Shown piece by piece: positions 56,594 to 64,000 of a stretch of DNA of 64,000 nucleotides. The stretch lies in contig CACXFB010000077.1 of assembly GCA_902766825.1 (NCBI GenBank), positions 1 to 64,000 of the forward strand, read 5' to 3'. Source of the DNA: an uncultured Lachnospiraceae bacterium (lineage in GTDB: Bacteria; Bacillota; Clostridia; Lachnospirales; Lachnospiraceae). Below the pieces are notes generated by a model that searched no databases, was not told where the DNA came from, and was given only the letters and a program-made list of their open reading frames with translations. A program made the translations under genes and the position numbers. How positions within the stretch are numbered: the stretch's first letter is position 1; each line of letters starts with the position of its first letter.

Positions 56594-57601
56594 GTGGATA
56601 AGAAACTGTTAAACATATCTTCCTCTCCGCATATAAGAGGAGAAGAGACAACAAGCAGTATCATGCTGGATGTGGTTATTGCACTCATACCGGCGGGGCT
56701 GTTTGGAATATATAACTTTGGAATAAATGCACTGCTTATAATGCTTGTGTCAGTAGTGACATGTGTTCTTACAGAGTATTTTTATGAAAAGGCGATGCAC
56801 AAACCATTAACGACTCATGACTGCTCGGCGCTTGTCACCGGTCTGCTGCTTGCATTTAACCTGCCATCAACAGTGCCGTTATGGATTCCTGTTCTTGGTG
56901 GCGTGTTTGCGATTCTTGTAGTTAAGATGTTATTTGGAGGTATAGGACAAAACTTCATGAATCCGGCACTTGCCGCAAGATGTTTTCTTCTTATATCATT
57001 TGGAAAAATAATGACTGATTTTGGTATAGCTGCAAAGGACGGCGTAGGTGCAAAGCTTATGTACGGAATGTCTTCTAACGGCTATGCAATGGTTGACGGT
57101 GTGTCAGGTGCAACCCCGCTTGCGCAGGTTAAAGCCGGACAGACTGCCCATGTTATGAACATGTTCCTTGGAACACATGCAGGAACAATAGGTGAAGTAT
57201 CGGCAGCTGCAATTATTGCCGGTGGTGTATATCTTCTTGTAAGAAGAGTTATCTCAATAAGAATTCCAGCGGCTTACATCGGAAGCTTTCTCGTATTTTT
57301 GGTGATTGTAAACCTCATTAAAGGTGATGGCGTAAATGTTAATTATCTTCTTGGCAATCTCTTTGGTGGCGGACTTTTACTCGGAGCATTTTTCATGGCA
57401 ACAGACTATGTTACAAGCCCGGTAACACCGTCGGGAAAGATTGTATTTGGAATAATTCTCGGAGTGGTTACAGGTATTTTCAGAGTGTTTGGTAATTCGG
57501 CAGAAGGAGTATCATTTGCAATAATATTTGGTAATATGCTTGTGCCTGTAATCGAGAAATATACCATTCCTAAGCCATTCGGAAGGGAGTTGGTAAAATG
57601 A
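56594..57601 (+). CDS. rnfD: Rnf complex subunit RnfD
   Basis: Membrane subunit with about nine helices that carries covalent FMN on the Thr of SGATPL (DGVSGATPLAQ). SSSPHIRGEETTSSIMLDVVIALIP is the usual N-terminus, and YVTSPVTPSGKIVFGI is conserved. GTG 56594 follows AGAGGTG; the GTG at 56585 overlaps that site. Its last 4 bases overlap rnfG. Confidence 0.96.
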   Translation: MDKKLLNISSSPHIRGEETTSSIMLDVVIALIPAGLFGIYNFGINALLIMLVSVVTCVLTEYFYEKAMHKPLTTHDCSALVTGLLLAFNLPSTVPLWIPVLGGVFAILVVKMLFGGIGQNFMNPALAARCFLLISFGKIMTDFGIAAKDGVGAKLMYGMSSNGYAMVDGVSGATPLAQVKAGQTAHVMNMFLGTHAGTIGEVSAAAIIAGGVYLLVRRVISIRIPAAYIGSFLVFLVIVNLIKGDGVNVNYLLGNLFGGGLLLGAFFMATDYVTSPVTPSGKIVFGIILGVVTGIFRVFGNSAEGVSFAIIFGNMLVPVIEKYTIPKPFGRELVK

Positions 57602-58275
57602 GTAAGAAAAAAGAAAATACAATAGTTAAAGATGCAATTATATTGTGTATTATTACACTCGTTGCCGGATTCCTTTTAGGATTCGTATACGAGCTTACCG
57701 CGAAGGGAAGACAGAAGGCTGCTGATGATACAAAGCAGGAAGCCTACGGAAAAATCTTTAAAGGAGATTACTCTTTTGAGGAGGCAGCGGATTATGATGA
57801 TGAAGTGGCTGATTCGGCAAAATATTTTAAGAATAAAAGCTACTCTTATAATGACATAACCTACAGCTTTGACGGATTGGAAGTAAATGAACTCGTAGAG
57901 GTTAAAGCGAAGGATTCGACGGATGAAATTCAAGGTTACATCGTGACAGTCACCACTCCGAACGGATACGGCGGAGATATAAAGCTTGCACTTGGCGTGG
58001 ATATGGAGTGTACGGTAAAGGGTGTTTCGATACTTGATATTTCGGAGACACCGGGACTTGGAATGAATGCTACCGGAGATTTTAAGGAACAGTTTGCAGG
58101 AAAGAATGTCGATGGCTTTGTTCATACCAAAACCGGAAGCAAAAGCGACAATGAAGTTGACGCCATAACAAGTGCAACCATAACAACAAAGGCAGTAACT
58201 GGTGCGGTAGATGCCGGACTGATGTTTGTCAGAGAGCGTGTTATGAATATTGATGCATCGGAGGTGTTGTCATGA
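57598..58275 (+). CDS. rnfG: Rnf complex subunit RnfG
   Basis: Single-helix protein with an extracytoplasmic FMN-binding domain. The flavin is attached at the Thr of the TSATITTKAV segment (residues about 190-198), part of the S/TGAT-like motif. NGYGGDIKLALGVD and ETPGLGMNA are family stretches. It overlaps rnfD and rnfE by 4 bases each, so the three are translationally coupled. Confidence 0.95.
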   Translation: MSKKKENTIVKDAIILCIITLVAGFLLGFVYELTAKGRQKAADDTKQEAYGKIFKGDYSFEEAADYDDEVADSAKYFKNKSYSYNDITYSFDGLEVNELVEVKAKDSTDEIQGYIVTVTTPNGYGGDIKLALGVDMECTVKGVSILDISETPGLGMNATGDFKEQFAGKNVDGFVHTKTGSKSDNEVDAITSATITTKAVTGAVDAGLMFVRERVMNIDASEVLS

Positions 58276-58970
58276 ATAAATGTGTGGAAAGATTAAAGAA
58301 CGGAATTATTACGGAAAATCCAACGTTTGTGATGATGCTTGGTATGTGTCCGACACTTGCCGTGACGGCCAGTGCGGGTAACGGGCTTGGAATGGGACTT
58401 ACCACAACGGCAGTACTTGTTTTGTCCAATGCAATTATTTCACTTCTTAGAAAGATCATACCGGATAAAGTAAGAATGCCGGCGTATATAGTAATTGTTG
58501 CATCGCTTGTAACGATAGTGCAGTTTATGCTGCAGGCTTATCTTCCGGCGCTTAATAAGTCGCTTGGAATATATATTCCGCTTATCGTTGTTAACTGTAT
58601 AATTCTTGGAAGAGCAGAGGCATATGCGTCAAAGAACGATGTTGTCTCTTCTGTATTTGACGGTATCGGAATGGGAATAGGATTTACAATCGGCCTTACC
58701 CTTATAGGAATTTTCAGAGAGCTCCTTGGAGCGGGAAAAGTATTTGGCGTGGATATTATGCCAAAAGCATTTGAGCCGATTTCAATATTTGTAATGGCCC
58801 CTGGAGCATTCTTTGTACTTGCAGGACTTACGGCAGTGCAGAACAGACTTAAGCTTAAAGGCGCAAGCAATACATCTGATGCAGAATGTTCAGGAAATTG
58901 CGCGTCATGTAAAATCAGTGATTGCGGTTATGATAAAAAAGAATCAGTAAATGAAGAGAAAGGAGAGTAA
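58272..58970 (+). CDS. rnfE: Rnf complex subunit RnfE with Cys-rich tail
   Basis: Integral membrane subunit with six helices (NPTFVMMLGMCPTLAVTASAGNGL, LGIYIPLIVVNCIILGRAEAYAS). The conserved Cys in MCPTLA and VNCIILG belong to the intramembrane iron-sulfur site shared with RnfA. After the last helix there is a C-terminal tail of about 30 residues with four Cys (CSGNCASCKISDC), which the basic family does not need. 232 residues in total. Confidence 0.94.
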   Translation: MNKCVERLKNGIITENPTFVMMLGMCPTLAVTASAGNGLGMGLTTTAVLVLSNAIISLLRKIIPDKVRMPAYIVIVASLVTIVQFMLQAYLPALNKSLGIYIPLIVVNCIILGRAEAYASKNDVVSSVFDGIGMGIGFTIGLTLIGIFRELLGAGKVFGVDIMPKAFEPISIFVMAPGAFFVLAGLTAVQNRLKLKGASNTSDAECSGNCASCKISDCGYDKKESVNEEKGE

Positions 58971-58975
58971 CAGAC

Positions 58976-59575
58976 ATGAAGACTTTACTTGTAATACTTA
59001 TAGGTTCGGCACTTGTTAATAATGTTGTGTTAAGCCAGTTTCTTGGAATCTGTCCTTTCCTTGGAGTTTCAAAGAAGACATCAACGGCGGCAGGAATGGG
59101 CGCGGCAGTAATATTTGTTATTACGCTTTCATCGCTTATTACATCGGCACTTTACGCATTTATCCTAAAACCGTTGGATCTGACGTATCTTAACACTATT
59201 GTGTTCATACTGGTTATAGCAGCTCTTGTGCAGCTTGTGGAGATGATATTAAAGAAATATTCACCGGCGCTTTACAAGTCGCTTGGAGTATATCTTCCAC
59301 TTATAACAACTAACTGCGCGGTGCTTGGAGTTGCCCTGCTTAACGTACAGAACGGTTACCTTGATAAAGGTTCTGTTGCAATAGGAATAATTAAAAGTGT
59401 GGCTAACGGTTTTGCGACCGCACTTGGATTTACCATTGCCATCGTCATAATGGCAGGAATTAGAGAACGAATCGAATACAACGATATCCCACAGTCATTT
59501 AAGGGAACACCTATAGTCCTTATAACAGCAGGACTTATGGCAATTGCGTTTATTGGCTTTTCGGGTATTATTTAG
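58976..59575 (+). CDS. rnfA: Rnf complex subunit RnfA
   Basis: Six-helix membrane subunit homologous to RnfE, with inverted topology. VLSQFLGICPFLGVSKKTSTAAGMG and YLPLITTNCAVLGVALLN contain the Cys residues that bind the membrane iron-sulfur centre with RnfE. 199 residues is the usual length. AAAGGAGAG precedes ATG 58976, 5 bases after rnfE. Confidence 0.96.
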   Translation: MKTLLVILIGSALVNNVVLSQFLGICPFLGVSKKTSTAAGMGAAVIFVITLSSLITSALYAFILKPLDLTYLNTIVFILVIAALVQLVEMILKKYSPALYKSLGVYLPLITTNCAVLGVALLNVQNGYLDKGSVAIGIIKSVANGFATALGFTIAIVIMAGIRERIEYNDIPQSFKGTPIVLITAGLMAIAFIGFSGII

Positions 59576-59589
59576 GAATGGTGATTACA

Positions 59590-60387
59590 ATGAATTTTCA
59601 GATGATTTTGATTGCGACTGTTGTGGTTGCGGCAGTAGGCCTAATAATCGGAGTACTGCTTGGAATCGCAGGACAGAAATTCTATGTTGAAGTTGACGAG
59701 AAAGAAGAAAAGGTCAGGGCTGCACTTCCCGGCAATAATTGCGGCGGATGCGGATATGCCGGTTGCGACGGTCTTGCCGCTGCAATTGTAAAAGGCGAAG
59801 CCGAGATTAGCGGATGTCCTGTGGGCGGAGCTGCGGTAGCTGCTAAAGTCGGTGAGATAATGGGTGTGGATGCGTCAGGAGTTGAGAAAAAAGTTGCATT
59901 TGTAAAATGTGCAGGCAACTGTGAGAAGGCCGGTAAAGATTATAATTATTCAGGTATTAATGATTGTCGTATGGCAACAGTTCTTCCCGGTGGCGGAGAC
60001 AAATCCTGCATCTATGGATGCCTTGGTTACGGTTCATGTGTCAGCGTATGTGAATTCGGGGCATTGTCCATAAAAGACGGTATTGCTGTTGTTGACAAGG
60101 AAAAATGCGTTTCATGCGGCAAGTGTGTGAAGGCGTGCCCAAAGAATCTCATTGAGCTTGTGCCGTACGATGCTGACTGCAAAGTCAGATGTGCATCAAA
60201 GGACAAGGGTAAGGATGTTAGAGCTGTGTGTACGGCAGGATGTATCGCATGCGGAATGTGCGAGCGTAACTGTCCTCAAAAAGCAGTGAATGTTGTTGAT
60301 AACGTAGCGGTGATAGATTATGAAAAATGTACCCGATGCGGTCTTTGCGCAACAAAATGTCCGACAAAGGTAATAACGGGAATTTAA
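59590..60387 (+). CDS. rnfB: Rnf complex subunit RnfB (ferredoxin-like)
   Basis: Electron-input subunit with one N-terminal helix, the Cys motif NNCGGCGYAGCDG (a [4Fe-4S] site, with a fourth Cys in SGCPVGG), and ferredoxin-type clusters: CVSCGKCVKACP, CIACGMCERNCP and CTRCGLCATKCP. It takes electrons from reduced ferredoxin. ATG 59590 follows GGTGA; the ATG at 59578 has no proper spacing. Last gene of the rnf set. Confidence 0.96.
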   Translation: MNFQMILIATVVVAAVGLIIGVLLGIAGQKFYVEVDEKEEKVRAALPGNNCGGCGYAGCDGLAAAIVKGEAEISGCPVGGAAVAAKVGEIMGVDASGVEKKVAFVKCAGNCEKAGKDYNYSGINDCRMATVLPGGGDKSCIYGCLGYGSCVSVCEFGALSIKDGIAVVDKEKCVSCGKCVKACPKNLIELVPYDADCKVRCASKDKGKDVRAVCTAGCIACGMCERNCPQKAVNVVDNVAVIDYEKCTRCGLCATKCPTKVITGI

Positions 60388-60399
60388 AGGAGTGTCCGG

Positions 60400-62016
60400 G
60401 TGGTTATAAGAACAATGATTGCGGTTGCAAACCGCGGTATGGTTGACATGATAAAAGATATCATGAAAAACAGCAGCTATCATTACAAAATCGAATATGT
60501 GGAACAAAGTGTGGCGGAAGTTCTAAGTAAGGCTGACACATATAATACGGATCTTGCATTTCTTGATATTGATCTTCCTGGTGGCGGAGGAATCTATGCC
60601 ATGCTACAGATTAAGAAGATGTATCCGAATGCAAAGGTTGTAATCATAAGCAGCATGGACAGTTACGACATGGTCAGACAGGCATTTTCACAAGGAGCGG
60701 ATGATTACCTGCTTCTTAATGCTTCTTACGATACTGTGGACAGAACGGTAAGTAGGTTAAGAAAGCGAATAATTGAGGAAAAAGGGTCTGATGAAATCAG
60801 GAAAAATGATGAAATAAGAAATTCCATATTGGAGAAGCTTGCAAAAAACAGCATAGTATATGCCATTCTTTTTCATGGCAAGATGGACAGCAGGGTTGTT
60901 AATGTATATCGTCAGGCGTTTGATTTTGATATTAAAGCATTTATCATTAATATCGAGTTTGAAAAAACACTTGAAACGGATGCGCCCGGTAAGCATCCGC
61001 TAATTATAAGAACCTTAGAAGGTGTTATGGGACGCAGTGGAGAAAAATATTTACTTGGCCCATACGTTCTTAACAGGATAATGATTATAGTATCAGGTCA
61101 GTTTTCCGGTAAGAGTGAGACGAACCGCAGAATGAGAGAGCTTGCTCAGAATGTTAAGAAGGAACTTGAGAAGGCAGTGCACTGCAGAGTCTTTGCGGGA
61201 ATTGGAGATGTTTATAAAATCGAAAACATTTACCTTTCCTATGCTGAAGCCATCAAGGCGTTAAGATATCGTGATGATAACAATGATGTTGTTTTGTTTG
61301 GCGATGTTTCACCTAATGATAAGTTACTCGATTATAAGGAGTTTAACCAGCTTGTCAGGGAGACGTCCGAAAAAATAAAAAGCAATCCGGACGAAGCACT
61401 TACTTCCTTTGGTAAAATATTAAGGAAGCTTGAAGGTATTAATCCTGCAACAAGGAAAAATAAGATTATAGAAATAATGGTTTACCTGAATCAGTGCGTC
61501 AACAACATGGGACCAAGTGAGTTTGATTTTATGAACGTCATGGACATGTGTGGCAGTATTGAAAAAATGTCTGATGATGACGTTGATTCATGGGCAATTA
61601 ACAGACTGTATCATTTGATAAAATCAGCCGGTGACATTGAGGAAGATAAATCTTCAAAACCGGTCCAGATGGCCAAACAGTACATTAAAGATAATTACAC
61701 GGAGGCGGTATCTTTAAGCGATGCTGCGGAACATATCGGAATAAGTCCGCAGTATTTAAGCAAAATTTTCAAAGATGAGACCGGTTATAATTTTGTAGAA
61801 TGGGTTAATATGTTCAAGATTGAAAAAGCAAAAGAGCTTTTGGATAAGAAGGAAATGAACATAAGTGAAGTAGGATATAAGATGGGATTCATAAATGCAA
61901 ACTATTTCAGCAGAGCATTTAAAAAGTATATAGGCGTTTCTCCAAGTACATATATGAAGAAAAGCGCCGAAAAGAAAAATGATTTGAAAGTAGAAAAGAC
62001 GGATGATAAACATTAA
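60400..62016 (+). CDS. AraC-type response regulator
   Basis: A 538-residue regulator. The N-terminal receiver (about 1-120) has the phosphate-accepting Asp56 in LAFLDIDLPGGGG. A long middle region (about 140-410) resembles the linker/dimerisation part of YesN-type regulators. A C-terminal AraC DNA-binding domain with two helix-turn-helices follows (AEHIGISPQYLSKIFKDETGYNFVEW, ISEVGYKMGFINANYFSRAFKKYIGVSPSTY). No sensor kinase is next to it. GTG 60400 follows AAAGGAG, 12 bases after rnfB, so it is probably on the rnf transcript. A terminator overlaps its end. Confidence 0.9.
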   Translation: MVIRTMIAVANRGMVDMIKDIMKNSSYHYKIEYVEQSVAEVLSKADTYNTDLAFLDIDLPGGGGIYAMLQIKKMYPNAKVVIISSMDSYDMVRQAFSQGADDYLLLNASYDTVDRTVSRLRKRIIEEKGSDEIRKNDEIRNSILEKLAKNSIVYAILFHGKMDSRVVNVYRQAFDFDIKAFIINIEFEKTLETDAPGKHPLIIRTLEGVMGRSGEKYLLGPYVLNRIMIIVSGQFSGKSETNRRMRELAQNVKKELEKAVHCRVFAGIGDVYKIENIYLSYAEAIKALRYRDDNNDVVLFGDVSPNDKLLDYKEFNQLVRETSEKIKSNPDEALTSFGKILRKLEGINPATRKNKIIEIMVYLNQCVNNMGPSEFDFMNVMDMCGSIEKMSDDDVDSWAINRLYHLIKSAGDIEEDKSSKPVQMAKQYIKDNYTEAVSLSDAAEHIGISPQYLSKIFKDETGYNFVEWVNMFKIEKAKELLDKKEMNISEVGYKMGFINANYFSRAFKKYIGVSPSTYMKKSAEKKNDLKVEKTDDKH

Positions 62017-62036
62017 GATGTTATCTCCGTCTTTTT
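61994..62036. terminator. Bidirectional terminator at the regulator/FliD-like junction
   Basis: AAAAGACGGA...GATAA (from 61994) pairs with TTATC...TCCGTCTTTTT (to 62036), with small internal mismatches. T runs on both strands, overlapping the ends of the two convergent genes. Confidence 0.8.
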
Positions 62037-63312
62037 AGCAGTAATAGTTAAAAAGCATTCCACTGTATATGGATGTTATATATGGGTTTGCAGGCGGCGT
62101 AACCTTTGTGTTCGGGTAGGTTACAATGGTCTTTTTAACAAATTCCATCGGGTTAATACTTATGCTGCCTGCTTTGCTTTTGAGACTTCCTATTATACCG
62201 TTATTGTCGGTTAAAAGGTTTTCTAGGTCGCCGTCGTATGCTGCCTGGGTTATAAGCGATTCATCAAACTGCATCTTACCGGAACTGTCAAATGATATGC
62301 CGCATGCCTCGAGGTCATTTTCAAATCTTATGTATCCCTGACGTATCGAGCTTATAAGCTTGCTGTTCTCACTCTCACCTGTTCCCTGCGAGTTGGCAGT
62401 GTCTATAAGCGAATTGTAAGATTCGGCAAGGTGATTAAGTGATTTGATAATCTCCTTTGGATCGGCTGTCTTTGATATAACAACAGGTGTATCATTTACG
62501 CTGTTAAGGTTAACGGTAATTGCATTGTTATAAGTAAATGTGTTGCCGTGTAGTGTTCGGGCTGTTCCGTCCAGATTAAAATGAGAATTGGACGGATAAT
62601 CAGATACATTATTTAAACCAAAATACTCTGCGATTCCTCTTCCGTTAATCATTGATGAATCCTGTATCGTAAATGATGCCTCTCCTTCGGAAGGTGTTCC
62701 TGTAAAATCACTTTCTATAACCATATAGGATTTATTCTCTGCGGCGTCAGCTTTTACGGAAGCATTAAGTCCTATGTGTGTGGAATTAATGAAATCCGAA
62801 AGGGCATCCTGTATCGCATAATTGCTCATGCCTGTGGATACAGGGAACTGGAAAGAGTAATCTTCATCAAATACTGATACATTAAAGCTGTATATACCCG
62901 GTGTAAGACCGGCACTGTCTGAATATACATGACGGCCTTCGTTGGTCTGACCGGTTGCAAGTGAATCAACGCGGATTACAAAATCATCAAGATTAGCAGC
63001 GGCGTGTTTATCATTTACAACAACAGATATTGTATTTTCATCTGAAGAAGAAAATCCGGTTTTATCAAAAGCATCCTTTCCTTTGCCAAACTGATCAAGA
63101 ACATCCATAAGGGAATAAGCACTCTCTTTGATGTCAACGGCAAACTGTTGTGTGTCGTCGGACAGGTCAAACATATAAAGAGGAGATTCACGATTCATCT
63201 TTACTATATTATTATATAAATTCTTGAGTTCTTTTTTATTGTGGGAAGTCTCTGATTTAGAAGCCGGCCTGTTGTAAGAGGTCGTGGAGAGATAGTTGTA
63301 AGTATCAATCAT
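62035..63312 (-). CDS. FliD-like flagellar cap/hook-associated protein
   Basis: A 425-residue secreted-type protein without signal peptide. Segments such as DDFVIRVDSLATGQTNEGRHVYSDS, PVSTGMSNYAIQDALSDFINST and the C-terminal NSLIDTANSQGTGESENSKLISSIRQGYIRFENDLEACGISFDSSGKMQFDE resemble FliD (flagellar filament cap). The N-terminus differs from classical FliD, and no flagellar genes are near, so it may be a divergent paralogue. ATG 63312 follows AAGGAGGTG; the frame opens with GTG inside that site. Export through the flagellar apparatus is inferred. Confidence 0.7.
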   Translation of the reverse strand: MIDTYNYLSTTSYNRPASKSETSHNKKELKNLYNNIVKMNRESPLYMFDLSDDTQQFAVDIKESAYSLMDVLDQFGKGKDAFDKTGFSSSDENTISVVVNDKHAAANLDDFVIRVDSLATGQTNEGRHVYSDSAGLTPGIYSFNVSVFDEDYSFQFPVSTGMSNYAIQDALSDFINSTHIGLNASVKADAAENKSYMVIESDFTGTPSEGEASFTIQDSSMINGRGIAEYFGLNNVSDYPSNSHFNLDGTARTLHGNTFTYNNAITVNLNSVNDTPVVISKTADPKEIIKSLNHLAESYNSLIDTANSQGTGESENSKLISSIRQGYIRFENDLEACGISFDSSGKMQFDESLITQAAYDGDLENLLTDNNGIIGSLKSKAGSISINPMEFVKKTIVTYPNTKVTPPANPYITSIYSGMLFNYYC

Positions 63313-63430
63313 GAAAATCACCTCCTTGTGATAAACGATAATATCCTAACTGTAATATATCATCATCTGGGGAGAAAGTCAAGGAAAAATGACAGAAAAT
63401 TTAATAAATTATCTGCGAATTAACTTTGTG

Positions 63431-63459
63431 TTGACGGATTTCATTTCCTGTGATATAGT
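63431..63459 (+). promoter_or_regulatory. Promoter of rpmG-secE-nusG
   Basis: TTGACG (63431-63436), 17 bases, TATAGT (63454-63459) with TGA just before the -10 (extended). A small hairpin TGCCTA/TAGGCA (63488-63503) lies in the leader before rpmG. Confidence 0.72.
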
Positions 63460-63537
63460 GTATGAGCGATGGTACGTCTTTTTTTTATGCCTAAAAATAG
63501 GCACATTATAACACATTATTAAACGGAGGTGGAAACT

Positions 63538-63687
63538 GTGCGAGTAAAGATTACATTAGCATGTACAGAGTGCAAGCGTCGTAACTACAATACAACAAAA
63601 GAGAAGAAAGCTCATCCGGACAGAATGGAAACTAAGAAGTATTGTAAGTTCTGCAAGGCGCACACAATGCATAAAGAAACAAAATAA
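63538..63687 (+). CDS. rpmG: 50S ribosomal protein L33, zinc form
   Basis: A 49-residue protein read directly from the sequence: GTG start at 63538 after GGAGGTGG, stop TAA at 63685-63687. It contains two CxxC pairs (ACTECK and YCKFCK), the zinc-binding form of L33, with the usual NYNTTKEKK segment. It starts the classical rpmG-secE-nusG cluster that leads into ribosomal protein genes beyond the window. Confidence 0.97.
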   Translation: MRVKITLACTECKRRNYNTTKEKKAHPDRMETKKYCKFCKAHTMHKETK

Positions 63688-63710
63688 TTATGACGAAAGG
63701 ATGTTGAGCT

Positions 63711-63923
63711 ATGGGAGATACTAAGAGTGCAAAGAGCACTGAAAAGAAAAGTTTTTTCTCTAATGTTAAGGCTGAGTTTGCAAAGATAATCTGGCCTAAC
63801 AGAGAAACAGTTGCAAAACAATCCGTTGCAGTAATCGTCATAACAGCAGTCCTGGCGACATTTGTTGGCTTATTGGATATGGGCGTCATTACTGTAATAC
63901 AGAAGGTTCTTAAGATATCATAA
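63711..63923 (+). CDS. secE: Preprotein translocase subunit SecE
   Basis: A 70-residue single-span SecE: the amphipathic KSFFSNVKAEFAKIIWPNRETVAKQS, followed by one membrane helix VAVIVITAVLATFVGLLDMGV. Part of the SecYEG channel. GAAAGGATG precedes ATG 63711. It lies between rpmG and nusG as in most bacteria. Confidence 0.97.
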   Translation: MGDTKSAKSTEKKSFFSNVKAEFAKIIWPNRETVAKQSVAVIVITAVLATFVGLLDMGVITVIQKVLKIS

Positions 63924-63943
63924 CGCGGAAACGAGGAGATATT

Positions 63944-64000
63944 ATGTCAGAGATTGGATGGTACGTTGTTCATACTTATTCAGGATATGAGAACAAAGTA
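63944..64000 (+). CDS. nusG: Transcription factor NusG (partial, start only)
   Basis: ATG at 63944 after GAGGAGA begins a frame that runs off the right edge, with 19 residues visible including EIGWYVVHTYSGYENKV. This is the typical NusG N-terminus (WYVVHTYSGYE). Position after secE supports it. Confidence 0.95.
   Translation, partial: MSEIGWYVVHTYSGYENKV

Overview
This window looks like a chromosomal segment of a low-GC, Gram-positive, spore-forming anaerobe, most likely of the class Clostridia and probably Lachnospiraceae. The basis is: sporulation genes (spmA, spmB, spoIIID), an AbrB-type regulator, a T-box-controlled ileS, a six-gene rnf operon for ferredoxin:NAD+ energy conservation, a teichoic-acid-type export and polymerisation cluster, and the Firmicutes locus yaaR-holB-ricT-trmN6-rsmI-abrB. 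The species assignment is inference.

Layout. 1-136: tail of a membrane protein. 137-6153: T-box leader and an eukaryote-like isoleucyl-tRNA synthetase, then glycogen phosphorylase. 6.2-12.5 kb: GH25 muramidase, a guanylate-kinase-like protein where tmk sits in Bacillus, then yaaR, holB, ricT, trmN6-like, rsmI and a convergent abrB. 12.7-19.3 kb: spmA and spmB, separated by a giant J-domain/TPR protein and an HscC-type Hsp70. 19.3-27.5 kb: cell-envelope genes (L,D-transpeptidase, class A PBP), a DUF885 lipoprotein and a chemoreceptor. 27.5-32.6 kb: an AT-rich accessory island with a glycosyltransferase coupled to a Ser/Thr-rich repeat protein, an HExxH lipoprotein, a glycogen-binding-like beta protein, and a broken copy of the HExxH gene at the other edge. 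This island is the best candidate for an undescribed system. 32.7-38 kb: small membrane proteins, a chemoreceptor with a 20-unit acidic repeat tail, and rpoD with a tetR regulator 6 bp downstream. 38-48.2 kb: Mrp/Nbp35 ATPase, SpoVK/CbbX-like AAA+ protein, trigger-factor-like lipoprotein, ilvE, a secreted papain-type protease and an OFA-family transporter. 48.2-54.8 kb: a polysaccharide or teichoic acid cluster (ABC permease and ATPase, GT2, two glycerophosphotransferases, acyltransferase). 54.8-62 kb: spoIIID with a matching sigma-E promoter, rnfCDGEAB and an AraC-type response regulator. 62-64 kb: a FliD-like protein on the minus strand, then rpmG, secE and the start of nusG.

The genes are mostly packed in short operons with strong Shine-Dalgarno sites. 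In several cases the longest open frame begins on an ATG or GTG inside the Shine-Dalgarno sequence itself, so I moved the start to the next codon with correct spacing. Several sigma-A promoters, Rho-independent terminators and one sigma-E promoter could be read directly. No rRNA, tRNA, CRISPR array or intact transposase was seen.
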